Of a stretch of 33,781 nucleotides of DNA, positions 30,457 to 33,781 are shown piece after piece. The stretch's first letter is position 1; every line of letters starts with the position of its first letter. The DNA is taken from contig CAZOHN010000016.1 in the NCBI GenBank assembly GCA_964579325.1, forward strand, positions 1 to 33,781. The letters run 5' to 3'. Position numbers and translations under genes: made by a program. The notes beneath the pieces are model-generated. The model did not search any database, was not told the origin of the DNA, and saw nothing but the letters and a program-made list of their open reading frames with translations. The DNA is from CAZOHN01 sp964579325 (GTDB lineage: Bacteria > Pseudomonadota > Alphaproteobacteria > Rhodobacterales > Rhodobacteraceae).

Positions 30457-30724
30457 AAGCGTTTTCCCCTGACGCAATGGGGTTGACGGGAACAGCCGGC
30501 GGTCTGGCTGCCGCAGGCGCTTCGCGTGCCGACCCACGCGAGGCAAACCTCCGGCCTTCCCTCCAGCTAGCGTGAACTATGAAGAATGCCGAGCACATTG
30601 CAACCCAAAGTTGTAATTTCCGTTGCGTCAAGTCTTGGCCATGAAGTGTTGACACATTCCTGCGCTGTAGGCCCGCACAGGCCTGTTTTCCAAAAATGGC
30701 CGGCCGGCGGACCTGCGTCTCCGC
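30457..30724. promoter_or_regulatory. AT-richer gap with imperfect palindrome upstream of the array
   Basis: This 268-bp gap between the thiolase stop and array member 6 has a lower-GC core. ATTGCAAC (30597-30604) and GTTGTAAT (30610-30617) form an inverted repeat with one mismatch and a 5-bp spacer. On the - strand TTGACG (30624-30629) precedes it and could be a -35 element, though no good -10 word follows at the right distance. It may be the promoter/operator region for member 6. No gene is seen here. Confidence 0.4.
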
Positions 30725-31936
30725 TCATACCCGTTCGATGATCGTCGCTGCCCCCATTCCGCTCGCGATGCACAGCGTCGCAAGGCCGGTGCCCTTGCCG
30801 GTGCGCTCCAGCTCGTCAAGCAATGTGCCGATGATGATCGCACCGGTGGCGCCCAGCGGATGGCCCATCGCGATGGCGCCGCCGTTGACGTTGACCCGCC
30901 CGGGATCCACGTCGAACGCCTGCATGAACCGCAGCACAACGCTCGCGAAGGCCTCGTTCACCTCGAAGAGGTCGATGTCGGAAATCGACATGCCGCTGTC
31001 CTGCAGGATCTTCTCGGTCACCGGCACGGGGCCCGTCAGCATGATGGTCGGATCCGTCCCAATCTTGGCGGTGGCACGGATGCGGGCGCGGGGCTTGAGG
31101 TCGTGTATCTTCCCGAAATCGGCGCTGCCGATTAGGACGGCGGCGGCGCCATCGACGATGCCGGAGGAATTGCCGGCATGATGGATATGTTCGATCCGTT
31201 CAAGGTGCGGGTATTTCATCAGCGCCACCTTGTCGAAACCCGGCATCGTCTCGCCCATGTCCTTGAAGGCGGGCTTGAGCGCCCCGAGCGACTGCATGTC
31301 GGTGCCGGGGCGGATGTATTCGTCACGGTCGAGGATGGTCAGGCCGTTGCGGTCCTTAACCGGCACGACCGACCCGGCAAAGCGGCCCTCGTCCCAGGCG
31401 CGGACGGCCCGCTTCTGGCTCTCGACCGCCAGCGCGTCGGCGTCGTCGCGGGAAAACCCGAACTCCGTGGCGATGATGTCGGCCGAGATTCCCTGCGGAA
31501 CGAAGTATGTCTTCATCGCCAGCGAGGGGTCCACCGCAATCGCCGCGCCGTCCGATCCCATCGCGACCCGCCCCATCATCTCGACCCCGCCGGCGATATA
31601 GCCAGCGCCAGCGCCCGCCTTCACCTGGTTGGCAGCAAGGTTCACCGCTTCCATTCCGCTGGCGCAGAAACGGTTGATCGACAGCCCCGGGATGCGCTCG
31701 TCGAGGTCGCTCAGCAGCACCGCCGAGCGCGCGAGGCACCCGCCCTGTTCGCCGACCTGCGTGACGTTGCCCCAGATCACGTCCTCGACCGCGTGTCCCG
31801 CAAGTCCGTTGCGCTCGGCGACCGCGTTCAGGACGCCAGCCGACAGCGCGACCGAGGTGACCTCGTGCAGCGACCCGTCGGGCCGGCCCTTGCCGCGCGG
31901 CGTGCGGATCGCGTCGTAGATGTAGGCTTCAGTCAT
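30725..31936 (-). CDS. fadA: acetyl-CoA C-acyltransferase (thiolase)
   Basis: A 403-residue thiolase that cleaves 3-ketoacyl-CoA with CoA, the last step of beta-oxidation. The nucleophile is C91 in NRFCASGMEAVNLA. The other catalytic motifs are NEAFASV (about residue 332), GGAIAMGHPLGATGA with its His (about 355-369) and the C-terminal CIASGMGAA. The start MTEAYIYDAIRTPRGKG is typical. The ATG overlaps the stop of the glutathione-transferase-like gene by ATGA. Its natural partner, the hydratase/dehydrogenase, is displaced downstream by the small-gene array. The symbol is by family and context, not proven specificity. Confidence 0.92.
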   Translation of the reverse strand: MTEAYIYDAIRTPRGKGRPDGSLHEVTSVALSAGVLNAVAERNGLAGHAVEDVIWGNVTQVGEQGGCLARSAVLLSDLDERIPGLSINRFCASGMEAVNLAANQVKAGAGAGYIAGGVEMMGRVAMGSDGAAIAVDPSLAMKTYFVPQGISADIIATEFGFSRDDADALAVESQKRAVRAWDEGRFAGSVVPVKDRNGLTILDRDEYIRPGTDMQSLGALKPAFKDMGETMPGFDKVALMKYPHLERIEHIHHAGNSSGIVDGAAAVLIGSADFGKIHDLKPRARIRATAKIGTDPTIMLTGPVPVTEKILQDSGMSISDIDLFEVNEAFASVVLRFMQAFDVDPGRVNVNGGAIAMGHPLGATGAIIIGTLLDELERTGKGTGLATLCIASGMGAATIIERV

Positions 31937-32577
31937 GTCGGTCCTCCTCGCACCGGGAAGGCGCGCTCCATCAGATCGTAGGGGTGTTTCCAGTCAGGCA
32001 GCGATGACAACGCCGCGAGCCAGCGGTCGATGCCGGGCCAGTCGGACCGCGCGAAGCCGAAGGGTTCGGGGTAGAAGAGATAGCCGCAGCACGACAGATC
32101 AGCGATGGTGGGGCCGTCGCCGACGATCCACTTGCGCCCCGCGAGGTGGCCATCAAGCACCTTGTAGGCTGCCCCAAGCCGGCCTTGCAGGAACGGGATC
32201 ACGCCCTCGGGCCGCTTGTCCTCGGGCAGGAAATTCATCAGGAACCGCAGGGTGCCAATCTGGGTCGACAACTTGTGGTTGTCCCAGAACAGCCACCGCA
32301 GCACGTCCCGCCGCTCCGCCGCCGACCGTCCGCCAAGGCGGCCGGTCTTCGACGAGATGTAGTCGAGGATGACGCCCGACTGGGTGAGAACCGTCTCGCC
32401 GTCCTCGAGCACGGGCACCTCGCCCATCTCGTTCAGCGCCCGGAACTCGGGCGTTCGGCTGGCGCCGTGGAAGAAGTCCACGAAGACCGGCTCCCACTCC
32501 ATGTCCGCCATGGTCAGCGCAAGCGCGCATTTGTAGGCGTTGCCGGATTCTCCGAAGCAGTGCAGCCGCGCGGTCAT
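31933..32577 (-). CDS. glutathione S-transferase family protein
   Basis: A 214-residue cytosolic GST-like protein. The N-terminal thioredoxin-like domain (1-80) has FGESGNAYK, with a Ser in the usual catalytic region, MGEVPVLEDG with the cis-proline, and LTQSGVILDYIS for glutathione binding. The helical C-terminal domain includes WIVGDGPTIADLSCCGYLF with the conserved Asp. ATG at 32577 has AGGGGAG 8 nt upstream; ten more residues in frame upstream are not needed. It overlaps the thiolase start, so the two are co-translated. Its role in the fatty-acid locus is unknown; GSTs beside beta-oxidation genes are common in this group as far as I recall. Confidence 0.9.
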   Translation of the reverse strand: MTARLHCFGESGNAYKCALALTMADMEWEPVFVDFFHGASRTPEFRALNEMGEVPVLEDGETVLTQSGVILDYISSKTGRLGGRSAAERRDVLRWLFWDNHKLSTQIGTLRFLMNFLPEDKRPEGVIPFLQGRLGAAYKVLDGHLAGRKWIVGDGPTIADLSCCGYLFYPEPFGFARSDWPGIDRWLAALSSLPDWKHPYDLMERAFPVRGGPT

Positions 32578-32701
32578 GCCAGTCTCCCCTGATCGCATTC
32601 TGCCCATCGCCTTACGTGAGCGTAAGGGGGCTGGACCCGTCGTGGCGCAACGTCATTCCACCGGAGCGGGAGCGCAAGGCGAAAAGCCGCCCGCCGCCGC
32701 T

Positions 32702-32914
32702 CTAGCGCTTGCGGTCGTCAAGCTCGGCGCGGAACAGCCGCAGACGGTGGCCGAGGTTCTCGGCGTGAATCACGCTGGCGAAGTTCTCGAACACGAAGGT
32801 CAGCGCCTCGTCCGGGGTAACGCCGGCCTCGTCGGCGAAGGCCTGGAGCTTGCGGTAGGCGTCTTCGGTCATCGCGACCGGAAAGCGGCGGGTCAGGCGC
32901 AGGCGTTTCGGCAT
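32702..32914 (-). CDS. small basic protein, possible ribbon-helix-helix regulator
   Basis: A 70-residue protein: MPKRLRLTRRFPVAMTEDAYRK is a basic beta-strand-like start followed by two helices (AYRKLQAFADEAGVTPDEAL, TFVFENFASVIHAENLGHRL). The layout suggests a CopG/Arc-like DNA-binding fold, but this is not certain. GGAG lies 7 nt before the ATG; longer frames upstream overlap the GFA gene. It starts 4 nt after the GFA stop, so it belongs to the same operon, and ends 124 nt before the GST start. Confidence 0.65.
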   Translation of the reverse strand: MPKRLRLTRRFPVAMTEDAYRKLQAFADEAGVTPDEALTFVFENFASVIHAENLGHRLRLFRAELDDRKR

Positions 32915-32918
32915 CGGC

Positions 32919-33383
32919 TCACTCCGCCTTCGGTTCGGGGCTCTGGCGCGAGGCGACCCGGTATCCCGCGGGCGTCTCGATGCGCGGCAACTCGTCAAGC
33001 CCGTCGAGCCAGCCATGGCGGCTTTCGACCGCGATCTGCTCGTGCGGGCGGAAGGCGAAGGGCGGCGCAATTGTCCCCGCCATCAACTCGGTCGTGTCGC
33101 CCGAACGGTAGTATAGCGGTGTGCCGCAGGCCGCGCAGAAGCCGCGCGTCGCCACGTCGGACGAGGCCCATTCGGCGGGCGAGCCGTCCCATGCGACCCG
33201 GTCCGACGGCACCTCCATGAGCGGCGCGAAGGCCCCGCCCGTGGCGCGCTGGCACATCCGGCAGTGGCACACGACCGATTTCGCCGGCCCCGCCGCCACC
33301 CGGTAGCGCACCGCGCCGCACTGGCATCCCCCCGCCGCCGCCGGCTCCTCGCGCCAGCCGCGCTGCAGGTGGGCGGGCGGCAT
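32919..33383 (-). CDS. GFA (glutathione-dependent formaldehyde-activating) family protein
   Basis: A 154-residue zinc-binding protein of the GFA/CENP-V fold. The cysteine pattern is complete: GGCQCGAVRY, VCHCRMCQRATG and FCAACGTPLYYRS. FAPLMEVPSDRVAW between them is typical. Only some members act on S-hydroxymethylglutathione; most have unknown roles. ATG at 33383 overlaps the stop of the acyl-CoA dehydrogenase gene by one base (TGATG), so it is coupled to it; the longer frame upstream is rejected. Confidence 0.9.
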   Translation of the reverse strand: MPPAHLQRGWREEPAAAGGCQCGAVRYRVAAGPAKSVVCHCRMCQRATGGAFAPLMEVPSDRVAWDGSPAEWASSDVATRGFCAACGTPLYYRSGDTTELMAGTIAPPFAFRPHEQIAVESRHGWLDGLDELPRIETPAGYRVASRQSPEPKAE

Positions 33384-33781
33384 CAGAAGTTCGCCGCGTC
33401 GAGCGCCATCACCGGTTCCGCGCCACTTTCGATCCGGCGCAGGTGCATCGCCGTCGCGGGCAGTTGCCGCGCCATGTAGTAGCGGCCCGTCGCCAGCTTG
33501 GTCTCGTAGAAGACCGTGTCGCCCGTCCCGGCATCGAGCGCCGCAAGCGCCGCCTTGGCCATCCGTGCCCACATCAGCCCGAGGCAGACATGCCCCATCA
33601 TGTGCATGAAGTCGTAGGAGCCGGCGAGCGCGGCGTTGGGGTTCTTCATGCCGTTCTGCATGAAGAACATGCCCGCCGCCTGCAGGTCCTTGGACGCGGC
33701 TTTCAGCGGGTCGAGGAAATCGGCCTTCAGCCGCGCCTCGTCCTCGTTTTCCTTGAGGAACGCCTTCACCATCTCGAAGAA
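33383..33781 (-). CDS. acyl-CoA dehydrogenase, C-terminal part (cut by window edge)
   Basis: The last 132 or so residues of a larger protein whose start lies beyond position 33781. The visible part (DLQAAGMFFMQNGMKNPNAAL, YDFMHMMGHVCLGLMWARMA, FYETKLATGRYYMARQLP, HLRRIESGAEPVMAL) matches the C-terminal extension of the roughly 600-residue acyl-CoA dehydrogenases found beside alphaproteobacterial beta-oxidation genes. This extension follows the FAD-binding domains and carries no catalytic residues. The frame stays open to the window edge. It is the first known gene of the right-hand operon. Confidence 0.85.
   Translation of the reverse strand, partial: FFEMVKAFLKENEDEARLKADFLDPLKAASKDLQAAGMFFMQNGMKNPNAALAGSYDFMHMMGHVCLGLMWARMAKAALAALDAGTGDTVFYETKLATGRYYMARQLPATAMHLRRIESGAEPVMALDAANF

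Noticed and set aside
28271..30655. 794-codon - strand open frame across the array
   Set aside because: It crosses intergenic gaps and several better-supported genes in other frames and has shadow-like Arg/Ala/Gly-rich composition; the short paralogues align to each other, which this frame does not.

Overview
The window is GC-rich with strong G/C third-position bias, tight ATGA/GTGA-type gene overlaps and a gene set typical of Alphaproteobacteria, most probably the Rhodobacteraceae. This placement rests on gene content and style only; no 16S or other clear marker is present. I see 34 protein genes with reasonable support, including one cut by the right edge, plus two weak small ORFs, one decayed transposase and one tRNA.

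Left third (1-16433): two ABC-transporter catabolic modules. Module A has an FAH-family hydrolase, a NitT/TauT-type ABC importer (binding protein, ATPase, permease) and an Ldh_2 (malate/L-lactate/sulfolactate dehydrogenase family) oxidoreductase on +. Facing it on - are a second, orphan binding protein, a GntR/FCD regulator and a TauE/SafE exporter. A second FAH hydrolase and a 3-hydroxyisobutyrate-dehydrogenase-like enzyme follow on +. Module B is headed by a divergent GntR regulator with a perfect 18-bp palindrome in the shared promoter region. It holds a third FAH hydrolase, then an 'iron-type' importer (binding protein, fused double permease, ATPase) and an inositol-monophosphatase-family phosphatase. 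The binding protein lacks the iron-binding Tyr-Tyr pair, and the phosphatase neighbour suggests uptake of a phosphorylated organic compound rather than iron.

Middle (16446-24023): accessory and housekeeping mixture. It contains a membrane-associated protein of unknown function, an IS5-family transposase broken by frameshifts and an internal deletion, a tRNA-Gly(TCC), a family-39 (ArnT-like) glycosyltransferase, a PAP2 phosphatase, an EamA/DMT exporter, a sulfotransferase-fold protein and a Hint-like protein with a degenerate active site. The DMT gene is preceded by a 14-bp tandem repeat that copies its own start region, giving a ladder of overlapping five-codon reading frames.

Right third (24148-33781, all - strand): a fatty-acid beta-oxidation locus. 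From upstream to downstream it runs: acyl-CoA dehydrogenase (partial), GFA-family protein, small possible ribbon-helix-helix protein, glutathione S-transferase and thiolase; then a 4.1-kb block of six small proteins in two paralogous sets plus a cupin; then the FadB/FadJ-type hydratase/dehydrogenase, whose start overlaps the last small gene by ATGA. This expanded small-protein array inside a beta-oxidation locus is the most interesting undescribed-looking feature. The small proteins look NTF2/SnoaL-like, but that is inferred from length and pattern, not demonstrated.
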